From: Myxococcaceae bacterium
Lineage (GTDB): Bacteria; Myxococcota_A; Polyangia; Polyangiales; Ga0077539
NCBI GenBank assembly: GCA_004297725.1
Contig: SCUS01000084.1
Coordinates: forward strand, 16,122 to 80,121
Direction: 5' to 3'
Length of the DNA stretch: 64,000 bases
Under the pieces are notes generated by a model. It ran no database searches. It was not told where the DNA came from and worked only from the letters and a program-made list of their open reading frames with translations. Both the position numbers and the translations under genes were made by a program. Of this stretch, positions 8,042 through 16,137 are shown in pieces; the stretch's first letter is position 1, and each line of letters begins with the position of its first letter.

Positions 8042-8217
8042 GGCCCCCATCCCCGCTGCCGCGCGCCCTGCCCCCGCCTCGGGGGCAGGGCTACGACGAC
8101 TGCCGCATCGGGGTCGTACTGGAAGGCGTCTCGCTTCCAATTCAATGATCAGTCTTCGGTACGCCAAGCCCTGCCCCCGAGGCGGGGGCAGGGCGCGCGG
8201 CAGCGGGGATGGGGGCC
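8042..8217. repeat. Large perfect inverted repeat, 51-bp arms (family A)
   Basis: Arms 8042-8092 and 8167-8217 are exact reverse complements over 51 bp and enclose a 74-nt loop. Inside each arm CCCTGCCCCCG and CGGGGGCAGGG form an 11-bp hairpin of their own. The element lies between the convergent fghA and porin genes, 30 nt after the fghA stop. Its core matches the element at 4196-4350, so the two are copies of one family with diverged details. Confidence 0.95.
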
Positions 8218-8275
8218 TGAGCTTCGAGGCTTCACCCAGGATTTCAAGCGCGCTCGAAGGGCCCTCGAAGCCCCC

Positions 8276-9706
8276 TCACAGGTAGCTGCTGTTGAACCAC
8301 CACTCGGTGCCCACGCCGAGGAAGTGCTCCACGCTGTTGAAGCCGAAGGGATCATCCGGCGCATACAGCCGGCGCGCCCCGTCGTCGCGAAGGCTCGCGG
8401 CGTAGATGATCTGCAGGTGCGGCCGCGTGTAGCTGCCCCGCCCGCCCGGCGTCACGAAGGGCATCGCCGCGAAGCGCAGCACCGAGCCCGCGAGCGCCCC
8501 GTTGCCCGTCACCGGGTCGATGGCGTTGTAGGTCACCCGCTGGTAGCTGACCTCGCCCGCGAAGCCCACGTGGTTGCCGAACCACACGATGGGCCTCGCG
8601 GCCACCGCGCCCTCGACCAGCGCGTCGCGGGAGAACACCCCCGCGTCGGCGTCGCGGAAGTACCGGAAGTACGCGCCCACCATCAGCGCGAAGGGCCCGC
8701 GCTCCCAGTTGGCCGAGAGCGCCAGGCGGAAGTCCAGCGCGCGGGCCGAGGTGCGAGCGCTCGCCAGCGTCACCGGGACGTCGAGGTCGCCGTAGGCCCC
8801 GAGGCCCTGCGCGTAGCGCACGAACACGTTGACGAAGGACGGGCCCCGGTAGAGCCCCGCCTGCGCGCCCATCACCCAGCCGGAGTCGCTCGGGAGCTCG
8901 ACCCGTGAGCCCGCGTCGTTGAGCTGCCGCACCCCCGCCGCCATCGCGTGGTACTCGCCGTAGACCGAGAGCTTCAGGCCCTCGCGCGCGGTGCGACCCA
9001 CCGAGTACCAGGTGGCCTTGGCCGAGGCGAGCACCCGGGGACGGTCGAGCAGGAAGGCCGTCTGCGGGCCGAAGCCCTCGCGGGGCGCGACGCTGATCGT
9101 CTGGAGCTGGTAGGGATCGTCCAGGCGGTTCATGCCGACGGCGGCCTGCAGCACCACGTGCTCGCCGGCGTGGTAGCGGGCGCCGCCGCCGACCATGTTG
9201 AGGTTGTCCATCGGCCAGAAGTTGAGCAGGTAGACGTCGTCGCCGCGGTACATCCGGGAGCCCACCCAGAGCGTGAGGTCGTCGCTGCCGATGCCCGTCT
9301 CCTCCAGGTAGAGGTTGCGCACCGCGAAGGCCCCGCCGAAGCGGCCGGTGAAGTGGAAGAGGTCCTCGTTCATGGCGAGGGTGGTCACCGCGCGCCAGCG
9401 CGCCGAGCCGAAGCGGGCGTCGTAGTTGAACTGAAGCTCCGCGTAGGGAGGCGCCTGCAAGCGCGGGCCGAAGGCCACGATGTTGGTCGAGCGCCCGGTG
9501 CGCCCCCGCAGGTCGCTCGCCACCCCGACGCGGCCGTAGGACCCGAAGGAGAAGCCCGTCGGCGAGGCGGCCGTGGTCTCCCTCGCCGCGACGACGGCGG
9601 GCGACGGGACGGGAGCGCTCGGAGGCAGCGGCTGCGCGCCGGAGGCCGAGGCGAAGAGACCCGCGCCCAGGGCGCACGCGAAGGGGAGCAGCGACGGTCG
9701 GTTCAC
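8276..9706 (-). CDS. LamB-type porin-like outer membrane protein
   Basis: Predicted 476-residue outer-membrane beta-barrel. A signal peptide ends near ASASGAQ (about residue 24). The segment SFGSYGRVGVASD opens the barrel, and NLYLEETGIGSDDLTLWVGSRMYRG with a nearby FWPMDN resembles the maltoporin region where LamB has GKRFYRRHD. The C-terminal strand is aromatic (TEWWFNSSYL). LamB proteins pass maltodextrins and other sugars; substrate here is unknown. The start is GTG, with TATCGT 7 nt upstream. No sugar transporter genes are adjacent. Confidence 0.65.
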   Translation of the reverse strand: MNRPSLLPFACALGAGLFASASGAQPLPPSAPVPSPAVVAARETTAASPTGFSFGSYGRVGVASDLRGRTGRSTNIVAFGPRLQAPPYAELQFNYDARFGSARWRAVTTLAMNEDLFHFTGRFGGAFAVRNLYLEETGIGSDDLTLWVGSRMYRGDDVYLLNFWPMDNLNMVGGGARYHAGEHVVLQAAVGMNRLDDPYQLQTISVAPREGFGPQTAFLLDRPRVLASAKATWYSVGRTAREGLKLSVYGEYHAMAAGVRQLNDAGSRVELPSDSGWVMGAQAGLYRGPSFVNVFVRYAQGLGAYGDLDVPVTLASARTSARALDFRLALSANWERGPFALMVGAYFRYFRDADAGVFSRDALVEGAVAARPIVWFGNHVGFAGEVSYQRVTYNAIDPVTGNGALAGSVLRFAAMPFVTPGGRGSYTRPHLQIIYAASLRDDGARRLYAPDDPFGFNSVEHFLGVGTEWWFNSSYL

Positions 9707-9713
9707 GCGCGGG

Positions 9714-9719
9714 ACGATA
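9714..9719 (-). promoter_or_regulatory. Putative -10 hexamer TATCGT, porin gene
   Basis: On the minus strand TATCGT is followed by seven bases and the GTG start of the porin gene, with no Shine-Dalgarno between. Same arrangement as at hutF. Confidence 0.35.
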
Positions 9720-9739
9720 CTTCCCCCGCGCTCGAAAAC

Positions 9740-10816
9740 CTACGAGGAGAGTAGCGCCCCGATGGAGACCATCGAGCCCTCGACGTTGTCGCCGGAGGCC
9801 TCGCGGATCATCCAGAGCGCCACGGCGTCTCGGCTCGCGGCGGCGCTGTCGTCGCCGAGGGAGCAGTCGATGCCCACGCTGGAGAGCCGGGCGCTCACGG
9901 CCTGGTCGCGGAGCGTCACCACGTCGCCGTGGCCGGAGATGCCGACGCCCGCCCACGCCCTCGCCTCGGCCCGGCAGATGGCCAGCGGCAGCGGCGACGG
10001 GAGCGGCGTCCCGGGGCGCCACCGGGGGACGCCCTTGCGGGGCGCCGGGAGCAGCGCCGCGAGCGCGAGGCCGGGCACCCCGGGCAGCGCGATGGCGGGC
10101 GGCGCCACCAGCCACGAGGCGGTGACGATCACGCCGTGCATGTCGGCCACCACGATGCTCTCCACCCCCACCGCGGGCAGCGGCTCGGGGGCGTGGACGC
10201 TCGGCCGGGCGTGGTAGCGCGGAGGCACCGCGACCTCGTGCGAGCCGTCGGTGCAGGGGATGGGCGAGACCACCGGGGCCGCGCGGGGGGCGAGGTCGTC
10301 GGGGGTGAAGGTGCCGGCGGCCACGGGGCCCACGGACTCGAGGATGGCGCGCAGCACCCCCACCCGCTCGAGCACCGCGATGCCCGTGCGATGAAACTGC
10401 TCCAGCACCGCAAGGCGCTGCCTGGTCCCGGCGTCGGGGCCCGACTCGCGGATCGCCGCGATGGCCGACTTGGTGATCACCGAGAGCGGCAGCGAGCCGA
10501 AGCGCGCGTGCGCCGCCAATACACACTCGAGTAATCCGGGCACCACCGCGCGGGTGGCGTCGTTCGGGGCCTCGACGGACTTCGGTCGCACGGTGCCGAT
10601 GCCCGGGGCGCGGGCGCGGCCGTCGACGAAGTGCAGCCCCATCCCCGGGCCGCCGAGGAGCACCCCGGCAGCGCCCAGGAGAGACGCCGACGAGGCGCGC
10701 GCGGCGCCCGCGAGCAGGCCCGCGAGGGCCATGTCTACGGCAGTGCCCTGGTCGGCGAGGATCGCCTGGGCTGCCGCCTGGGCGACGGTGTCGCGAGCGA
10801 TGACGGCGTTGCGCAT
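9740..10816 (-). CDS. Degenerate gamma-glutamyltransferase-like protein
   Basis: 358 residues, no signal peptide. The N terminus (VAQAAAQAILADQGTAVDMALAGLLAGA) resembles the start of gamma-glutamyltransferases, where it reads like GAxILxxGGNAVDAA. A later ESIVVADMHGVIVTAS stretch aligns in style with the start of the GGT small subunit (TTHFSVVDRDGN). There the catalytic Thr appears to be missing, so enzymatic activity is doubtful. The family call is inference from these two regions only. It lies 7 nt downstream of the DUF72 gene on the same strand, indicating an operon. The function is unknown. Confidence 0.45.
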   Translation of the reverse strand: MRNAVIARDTVAQAAAQAILADQGTAVDMALAGLLAGAARASSASLLGAAGVLLGGPGMGLHFVDGRARAPGIGTVRPKSVEAPNDATRAVVPGLLECVLAAHARFGSLPLSVITKSAIAAIRESGPDAGTRQRLAVLEQFHRTGIAVLERVGVLRAILESVGPVAAGTFTPDDLAPRAAPVVSPIPCTDGSHEVAVPPRYHARPSVHAPEPLPAVGVESIVVADMHGVIVTASWLVAPPAIALPGVPGLALAALLPAPRKGVPRWRPGTPLPSPLPLAICRAEARAWAGVGISGHGDVVTLRDQAVSARLSSVGIDCSLGDDSAAASRDAVALWMIREASGDNVEGSMVSIGALLSS

Positions 10817-10823
10817 CGTGGGC

Positions 10824-11573
10824 TCAGCCGTCCTCGTCGAGGTCGTCTTCGTCCTCGCCGTCCTCGTCTTCGTCTTCGTCTTCGTCTTCGTCGAGCTCGT
10901 CGCCCTCGTCGCTGGGGCCGAGCAGCTCGCCGACCAGCTTGGCGAAGCCGACGGCCTCTCGCCACGCGGAGCCCGAGTCGAAGACCACGAAGGCCTCGTC
11001 GGCCCCGGAGATGCGCTCGGCGAGGGCCTCGAGGCGGCCCATGGTGTAGCGCTGGTCGGTGCCGAGCCCGCGCATGTGGGCGTAGACGATGTTCTCTTCG
11101 GGCTCGTTCTGCAGCGGGTCACCCGCGACGACGGCGTTGAAGTCGCTGGCGACGGCGACGGCCTCCTCGCGCTCCCAGAGCCCGGAGGGCTCCCACACCA
11201 GAACGGCGCCGAAGCTGCGGGCGCGCTCGAGCACCGGGAGGAAGCGCTTGAGGGCGACGCTGCCCGGGGAGATGGCGATGGGGGTGCGCAGCACCACCAC
11301 GCGGGCCTTGAGGGCGTTGACCTGGTTGGCGAAGCGGTCGAGCTCGGACTGCAGCTTCACCGGGTCGCGCAGCGGCCAGTCGCGCTCGCCGTAGAGCGAG
11401 TCGGGCGCCACGGCGGCGAAGGTGAAGCCCTCGGGGGCGGTGCGCTGCCAGCCCGCGAGGACCTTCGGCGAGGGCACCGGGGGGCGCAGGGTGTACTCCA
11501 CGAAGCGGAGCTTGGACTGATAACGTTCCCGCTGGACTACGAAGCCCGCGGTGCCGACGCGTACATTGCTCAT
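10824..11573 (-). CDS. DUF72 (YecE-like) protein with acidic tail
   Basis: Soluble protein of 249 residues with the TIM-barrel-like DUF72 fold. Supporting features are the opening VRVGTAGFVVQRERYQSKLRFVEYT, ALKARVVVLRTPIAISP in the centre and an EENIVYAHMRG segment where DUF72 proteins have a Y-x-R motif. Function in the family is not established. The last 25 or so residues are almost only Asp and Glu, encoded by a hexamer repeat. It heads a two-gene unit with the GGT-like protein. Confidence 0.7.
   Translation of the reverse strand: MSNVRVGTAGFVVQRERYQSKLRFVEYTLRPPVPSPKVLAGWQRTAPEGFTFAAVAPDSLYGERDWPLRDPVKLQSELDRFANQVNALKARVVVLRTPIAISPGSVALKRFLPVLERARSFGAVLVWEPSGLWEREEAVAVASDFNAVVAGDPLQNEPEENIVYAHMRGLGTDQRYTMGRLEALAERISGADEAFVVFDSGSAWREAVGFAKLVGELLGPSDEGDELDEDEDEDEDEDGEDEDDLDEDG
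10828..10905 (-). repeat. Short tandem repeat encoding an Asp/Glu tail
   Basis: Runs of cttcgt/cgtcct-type units code the acidic C terminus of the DUF72 protein. This is a low-complexity tract, likely slippage-prone. Confidence 0.8.
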
Positions 11574-11651
11574 GAGAAGGGCGCGGAAGCTACTCCACTC
11601 CGGCCGTCGGCTCCACCCGCCTTGGGGCCCCCGCCGGACGATTGGTGCCGA

Positions 11652-13094
11652 TTAGAGCACCAGCACCTGGAGCGCCACCAGCGCCCCCACCGCCGCGATG
11701 CCCGCCGCGGCGACCCCGCGGGCCACCCCCCCCGCGCTGGTGCGCCCCGCCGCCGCCATGGCGAAGGCGAAGCACGCGCACAGCGGAACCGCCGTGTTGA
11801 GGGCGTAGTTGGCCTTGATCACCGGGTGGTGGTCGAAGGGGTAGGCCGCGCCGAAGGCCATCAGCAGCAGCACCGTCGCCGCGACGCTGGCGGGCACCAC
11901 CAGGGAGCCGTTGCGGCCGCGCGTGCGGAGATACTGCCGGGCGAGCGCGAACATCCCCCAGACGCTGAGGGCCGTGAGGAAGCAGCCGATCCAGATGCAG
12001 ACGCGGGAGGCGTCGAGGCAGTGGAGGTTGACCCTCGTGGCGTCGCGCCAGGCGACCACCGTGGGCCCCGGGAGCCGCGACCGGCAGAGGCCGCGGTCGA
12101 GGATGTCCGACCAGGTTCCGGCGATGAGGTTGGCCCAGAAGTTGGGGCGGCTCCACGGGCCGTAGGGCCAGCCCAGCCACTCGAACTGCACCGGCAGCGC
12201 CCAGCCGATGGGGCGGCGGTACGAGAGGGGCTCGGCCACGATGGGGTGGTCTCGAAGCACCGCCACCTGACGGAGCATGTACTGGTGCGGAAAGGGGTGG
12301 CCGAACTTGCGCCAGTTGCGGAGGCACCACCACCCGGCGACGGCGATCCAGCCCCCGAGGCCGGTGAGCGCGAGCTCCGAGAGGGGGCGGGCGACGCTGC
12401 GCAGGCGACCGGGGCCGGCGCGCCACGCCCAGGCGACGAGCAGCGCCGCGAAGCTGACGAGCAGCACCAGGGCGGTGGTCTTGGTGAGCATCGCGAGGCC
12501 CGCGAAGAGGCCGAAGAGGAGCGCGTCGCGGCGTCGCACCGGGTGCGGGTCGACCGCCCCCTGCCGCTCGATCTTGAAGAGGAACCAGAGCGCGACCGCG
12601 AAGAAGGCCGCGTGCAGCGACTCGTTGTAGATCTTGCCGTCGACCAGCACGCTGATGGGCAGCGCGGCGGAGAGCGAGAGCGCGAGCAGCGCCGCGGAGG
12701 GGCTCTGCGGGAGCGCGGCTCGGACGATCTTCGAGAGCGCCCACTGGCGCACCAGCCACGCGCCCACGGAGAGGTAGGCGATGGGGCGCACCGCGTGGCA
12801 GGCGCTCAGGATGCCCGCCGCGAGGACGTACCAGAGCGGGGCGTGGTAGCCCGCGTGGAGGTCTTCGCCTGCGTCGAAGAGCCGGCGGTTGGTGAGCAGC
12901 CAGCGCACCGCCTCCATGGCCGACTCGTAGTCCGAGGCGTGGCCCGCGGAGAGGAAGCTGCGCGCGTGGACGAAGCGCAGCGCGAGCCCGAGGGCGGTCA
13001 CCGCGAGCGCGAGCGCGGAGTGCCACGGCATCCACCGCCCCTCCGGGGGAGCGGCGCCCGGAGGGCGCGAAGGCGGCGCGGATGGTCGCTGCAT
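11652..13094 (-). CDS. Glycosyltransferase family 39-like membrane protein
   Basis: Polytopic membrane protein of about 480 residues with ten or so hydrophobic helices. The first large loop has GHASDYESAMEAV (Asp55, Glu57) and LHAGYHAPLWYVLA, and later VLVDGKIYNESLHAAF and a TKTTAL segment. This is the layout of PMT/ArnT-type GT-C glycosyltransferases that use polyprenyl-phosphate sugars. The acceptor is not known. The ATG at 13094 is preferred because it leaves 37 nt to the divergent gene; upstream in-frame starts would overlap it. Confidence 0.7.
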   Translation of the reverse strand: MQRPSAPPSRPPGAAPPEGRWMPWHSALALAVTALGLALRFVHARSFLSAGHASDYESAMEAVRWLLTNRRLFDAGEDLHAGYHAPLWYVLAAGILSACHAVRPIAYLSVGAWLVRQWALSKIVRAALPQSPSAALLALSLSAALPISVLVDGKIYNESLHAAFFAVALWFLFKIERQGAVDPHPVRRRDALLFGLFAGLAMLTKTTALVLLVSFAALLVAWAWRAGPGRLRSVARPLSELALTGLGGWIAVAGWWCLRNWRKFGHPFPHQYMLRQVAVLRDHPIVAEPLSYRRPIGWALPVQFEWLGWPYGPWSRPNFWANLIAGTWSDILDRGLCRSRLPGPTVVAWRDATRVNLHCLDASRVCIWIGCFLTALSVWGMFALARQYLRTRGRNGSLVVPASVAATVLLLMAFGAAYPFDHHPVIKANYALNTAVPLCACFAFAMAAAGRTSAGGVARGVAAAGIAAVGALVALQVLVL

Positions 13095-13112
13095 CGCGCC
13101 GTGGAATAGGGT

Positions 13113-13128
13113 ATCTCGGCGGCGAGAT
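13113..13128. promoter_or_regulatory. Interrupted palindrome in a divergent promoter
   Basis: ATCTCG-GCGG-CGAGAT sits in the 37-nt gap between the divergent starts at 13094 and 13132. A TAGGGT hexamer abuts it on the plus strand (13107-13112). The position suits an operator, but this is inference. Confidence 0.3.
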
Positions 13129-13131
13129 CCA

Positions 13132-14016
13132 ATGATGAAGCTCGGGGGTGCAGCGTCCATCGGCGACGACGCGGGCGGCGGATCGTGGAGGAGGTTGCTC
13201 GAGTGGCTGTGGCGCTCTGCGGCCATCCGGCAGGCCCGCGCGGACGCCCGTCCCCTCGACGCGAGCCAGCGAGCCAGCGCCGGGCGGGCCCGCACCTTCG
13301 CGGCGCTGGCCGAGCGCCACCTCGCCGAGCAGGAGCCGTGGACCCACGGCGCCGACGACACCCCGGAGGCCGCGGTGGAGGTCGCGTCGGCGCTCTACCG
13401 CGACGCCGCGGCGGAGGCGCGAGCCGCGCTCGGGGAGCCCCCCTCGACGGAGCCCGCGGAGCTCGACGCGCTGCGCGCCTCGGTGCGCTCGCAGCTCGAG
13501 GAGATCGCGCGACGGAGCGGCGACGTCGAGGCCCTGCTGGCGCAGCGCTTCGTGCGGGCCGGCGGGGTGCTCGCGGCGCTGGCGCTGCTGGCGCTGTCGC
13601 CGAAGCTCGCGTGGTACGCCGTGCACCCCGACATGGCGCCCGACGCGCCGTGGGCCAGCAGCAGCGCGGCCGTGGGCTACCAGAGCGCGGGGCGGGGGTT
13701 CGCGCCGCCGGACTTCAAGATCCCGGTGTTCTTCCACACGATGGTGGAGGACTCGCCCTTCGTGAGCTTCGACCTCGCGCGCATCGTCGACGTCCGCGCG
13801 GTCACCGTGGTCAACCGCGGCGACTGCTGCGACGAGCGAGCGCTGCCGATGGTGATCGAGGTCTCCGAGGACAACGTGAGCTGGCGCGAGGTCGCGCAGC
13901 GCACGGCCACCTTCCGTCGCTGGGAGGCGCGCTTCGCCCGCACCGCCGCCCGCTGGGTGCGGCTGCGCTCGACGCGGCGGACGCACCTTCACCTGGAGTC
14001 GGTGGCGATCCGCTGA
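13132..14016 (+). CDS. Membrane-anchored protein with F5/8 type C-like domain
   Basis: 294 residues. The first 140 are charged and helical and probably cytoplasmic. One hydrophobic segment follows at about 142-163. The remaining 130 form a beta-rich domain with SFDLARIVDVRAVTVVNRGD, IEVSEDNVSWREVAQRT and ARWVRLRSTRRTHLHLESVAI, the sequence style of discoidin/coagulation F5/8 type C carbohydrate-binding domains. The topology implies an extracytoplasmic binding domain held by an N-in anchor. The ligand is unknown. It is divergent from the glycosyltransferase, so the two may act on the same surface glycan. Confidence 0.55.
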   Translation: MMKLGGAASIGDDAGGGSWRRLLEWLWRSAAIRQARADARPLDASQRASAGRARTFAALAERHLAEQEPWTHGADDTPEAAVEVASALYRDAAAEARAALGEPPSTEPAELDALRASVRSQLEEIARRSGDVEALLAQRFVRAGGVLAALALLALSPKLAWYAVHPDMAPDAPWASSSAAVGYQSAGRGFAPPDFKIPVFFHTMVEDSPFVSFDLARIVDVRAVTVVNRGDCCDERALPMVIEVSEDNVSWREVAQRTATFRRWEARFARTAARWVRLRSTRRTHLHLESVAIR

Positions 14017-14038
14017 GCGGGGGGAGGAGCGCGCGGCG

Positions 14039-15115
14039 CTACTGGCAGACGTTGGCCGCGCCGGGCGTGCCGAAGTCGCCGCGCCCGAAGGCGGGGCCTC
14101 CGGGGCACCAGGCCGAGGAGGTGTCGTTCATGAGCGCATCGAGGATCGCCGGACGCAGCGACTTGGAGCGCCCTGCGATGACCGGCCACCCGGAGGCGAC
14201 GGTGTTGGCGTAGCTCACGCTGTCGATCACCGTGGAGCCGTCGCTCGCCAGCAGCGTCAGCGAGTCGGGGGACGAGGTGCTGTTGGAGAGGTCCATCGCG
14301 CTGCCGTAGGCGAAGAGCACGGTGACGCCGCCGTTGGTCACCGAGTCGCCGTTCTTGCCCAGCACCGCGTAGCCGCGGCCCGGCACCAGCAGCGGGCCCG
14401 ACGCCGTCACCTCGAACATCTCCGTGCCGCTACCCCGCACCCGCATCCCCCGCAGGTCGACCGGCGTCGCGGAGCGGTTGTAGACCTCGAACCACTCGCC
14501 CTGCATGTCGCCCACCACGTCGGGGTCGTTCATGATCTCCGTGATCACCAGCGCTCCCATCGCAGGGCCCGCCGAGCAGGCGCCGCCCACGCAGGCCGCG
14601 CCGATGGAGCACCAGCCCGAAGGGGCCGTCGGAGCGCACGCACACAGCGGCCCGGTGCACGGCGGCGGACCCGTGTCGGGCGTCCCCACGTCCACAGGCC
14701 CGGTGTCCCTCGGACCCGTGTCCACGGGCCCGGTGTCCCTCGGACCCGTGTCGGGCGTCCCGAGGTCCATCGGTCCGGCGTCGCGAGGGCCCGTGTCCAT
14801 CGGCCCGGTGTCCAGGGGCCCGGTGTCCAGGGGCCCGGTGTCCAGGGGCCCGGTGTCCATCGGCCCGGTGTCCAGGGGCCCGGTGTCCGTCACCACGTCC
14901 ATCGGGACATCGGTGCCCGCGTCGGTGCCTGTCTCTGCGACGGCGTCCCTCGCTCCGCTGTCGGTCGCGACGTCCACGACCGCGTCCCCTGGCGATCCGA
15001 GGTCGACGGGGACCCCGCTGTCCGGCCCGGGACGCAGCGCGTCCCACTCGTAGGAGCAGCCGCCCAGCGCCAGCGCCGCCACCAGCGCGCCCACCCCGAG
15101 CCGCTCAGAACGCAC
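14039..15115 (-). CDS. Lipoprotein with Asp-Thr-Gly-Pro stalk and lamin-tail domain
   Basis: 358 residues. Signal peptide with lipobox LALGGC (Cys20). A stalk of repeated DTGP/DVGTP units follows at about 70-145, then a short Cys-rich piece (CTGPLCACAPTAPSGWCSIGAAC). The C-terminal lamin-tail (LTD) domain begins at ALVITEIMNDPDVVGDMQGE and includes EWFEVYNRSATPVDLRG and a CPGGPAFGRGDFGTPGAANV close. LTD proteins are extracellular or surface exposed; the role here is unknown. It overlaps the 3' end of the TPR/PEGA gene by 11 nt and is cotranscribed. Confidence 0.75.
   Translation of the reverse strand: MRSERLGVGALVAALALGGCSYEWDALRPGPDSGVPVDLGSPGDAVVDVATDSGARDAVAETGTDAGTDVPMDVVTDTGPLDTGPMDTGPLDTGPLDTGPLDTGPMDTGPRDAGPMDLGTPDTGPRDTGPVDTGPRDTGPVDVGTPDTGPPPCTGPLCACAPTAPSGWCSIGAACVGGACSAGPAMGALVITEIMNDPDVVGDMQGEWFEVYNRSATPVDLRGMRVRGSGTEMFEVTASGPLLVPGRGYAVLGKNGDSVTNGGVTVLFAYGSAMDLSNSTSSPDSLTLLASDGSTVIDSVSYANTVASGWPVIAGRSKSLRPAILDALMNDTSSAWCPGGPAFGRGDFGTPGAANVCQ
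14690..14890 (-). repeat. 15/18-bp tandem repeats coding the DTGP stalk
   Basis: Repeated ggcccggtgtcc units with variable joining codons encode the Asp-Thr-Gly-Pro stalk. Near-identical units at 14800-14890 suggest recent expansion. Confidence 0.85.
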
Positions 15116-16124
15116 CGCGCACCCCTACGGTTCCGAGCGACGGGTCGACGTAGGCCTGCGCCCTGCCCTCGCTCACCACTCTTGGCCCGCCCACGGCGAT
15201 CATCACCACGCCGGCCACCACCGCCGCCGCGCCCACGCCGAGGGCCACGTTGGCCATCGTGGTGAGCTGTACGCCGTCGTCGATCTCCCTCACCCGCGCG
15301 GCCGTGCAGAAGGGCCGCGGGCACACCCGGGAGAGGTCGTCGTACTGCGACGAGGCCATCGATCCCAGCACGGCGAAGGCCGCCAGCGACGCGACCCCGA
15401 GGCCGCCCACCACGAAGCCCGCCACCCGCACTGCCCCGCCGCGCCTCGCGGGCGACGGCTCGGGCGGCCGCACCGTCACCGTCACCGGCCCCGCGGCAGG
15501 CGCGGCCCGCAGCGCGAGCTCGATGGAGGCTCGGCCGCCCGCGGTGAGACGCACCGACTGATGCGAGGGCAGGAAGCCCGGCGCCTCGGCCAGCACCGTC
15601 ACCTCGGCCGGGTCGTAGGGGAGCAGCACGCCCAGCGCCTCGGCGTCGAGGGTCGTGCGGCCGACGTGCACCGTCACCCCCGGCGGGGGATTGATCACCT
15701 GCACGGAGAGCTGCGCCACGCGGGGCTCGATCTCCGCGAGGGCGCGGCGGGCGAGGTCTCGGGCGCTCTCGTAGCGACGGTCGGTGGCGAGCATGGCGCC
15801 GGCCTCGGAGACGGTGCGGGACAGCGCCGCGGAGGACTCGGCGTAGCGCTCCATGCGCTGGAGGCACAGGCCCACGTAGAGCAGGGTGTTGGGGCTGCGA
15901 AACAGCTCCAGCGAGGCGCGGAACTCCGGCAGCGCGTCGGCGAAGCGGCCCTGCTGGAAGAGCTCGCGGCCGCGGTCGAAGCGGGCCTGCGCGGCGACGG
16001 CGGCAGAGGGCGCCTCGGCGGCCGGAGGGGTCTGCGCGAGGGCGGCCGAGGGAATACCCGAGAAGGTAAGCAGCGCCGTGAGGACCGCGGCGCGCGACGG
16101 GGAGCTACGGCGGGCTGTGGTCAT
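15105..16124 (-). CDS. Exported TPR and PEGA domain protein
   Basis: 339 residues with a cleavable signal peptide ending at PSAALA (residue 30). A TPR block at about 45-115 (ARFDRGRELFQQGRFADALPEF...) is followed by a PEGA-like beta domain at about 138-205 (VQVINPPPGVTVHVGRTTL). Two hydrophobic segments follow near 232-255 and 290-312. This is the common envelope-protein layout in Myxococcota that accompanies Ser/Thr kinases. It sits 13 nt downstream of the kinase gene, so kinase, TPR protein and lipoprotein probably form one operon. The role is likely structural or sensory in the periplasm; no catalytic site is visible. Confidence 0.75.
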   Translation of the reverse strand: MTTARRSSPSRAAVLTALLTFSGIPSAALAQTPPAAEAPSAAVAAQARFDRGRELFQQGRFADALPEFRASLELFRSPNTLLYVGLCLQRMERYAESSAALSRTVSEAGAMLATDRRYESARDLARRALAEIEPRVAQLSVQVINPPPGVTVHVGRTTLDAEALGVLLPYDPAEVTVLAEAPGFLPSHQSVRLTAGGRASIELALRAAPAAGPVTVTVRPPEPSPARRGGAVRVAGFVVGGLGVASLAAFAVLGSMASSQYDDLSRVCPRPFCTAARVREIDDGVQLTTMANVALGVGAAAVVAGVVMIAVGGPRVVSEGRAQAYVDPSLGTVGVRGAF

Positions 16125-16137
16125 CGGGGCGCTGGGC

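Noticed and set aside
10461..13109. Long plus-strand frame over the DUF72 and glycosyltransferase genes
   Set aside because: Translation is Arg/Glu/His-rich low-complexity and antisense to well-supported genes.
14690..14890. Regular short repeats looking like a CRISPR array
   Set aside because: Units are 15-18 bp, in frame, code a DTGP stalk, and have no unique spacers. The same holds for the repeats at 21140-21420 and 53115-53219.
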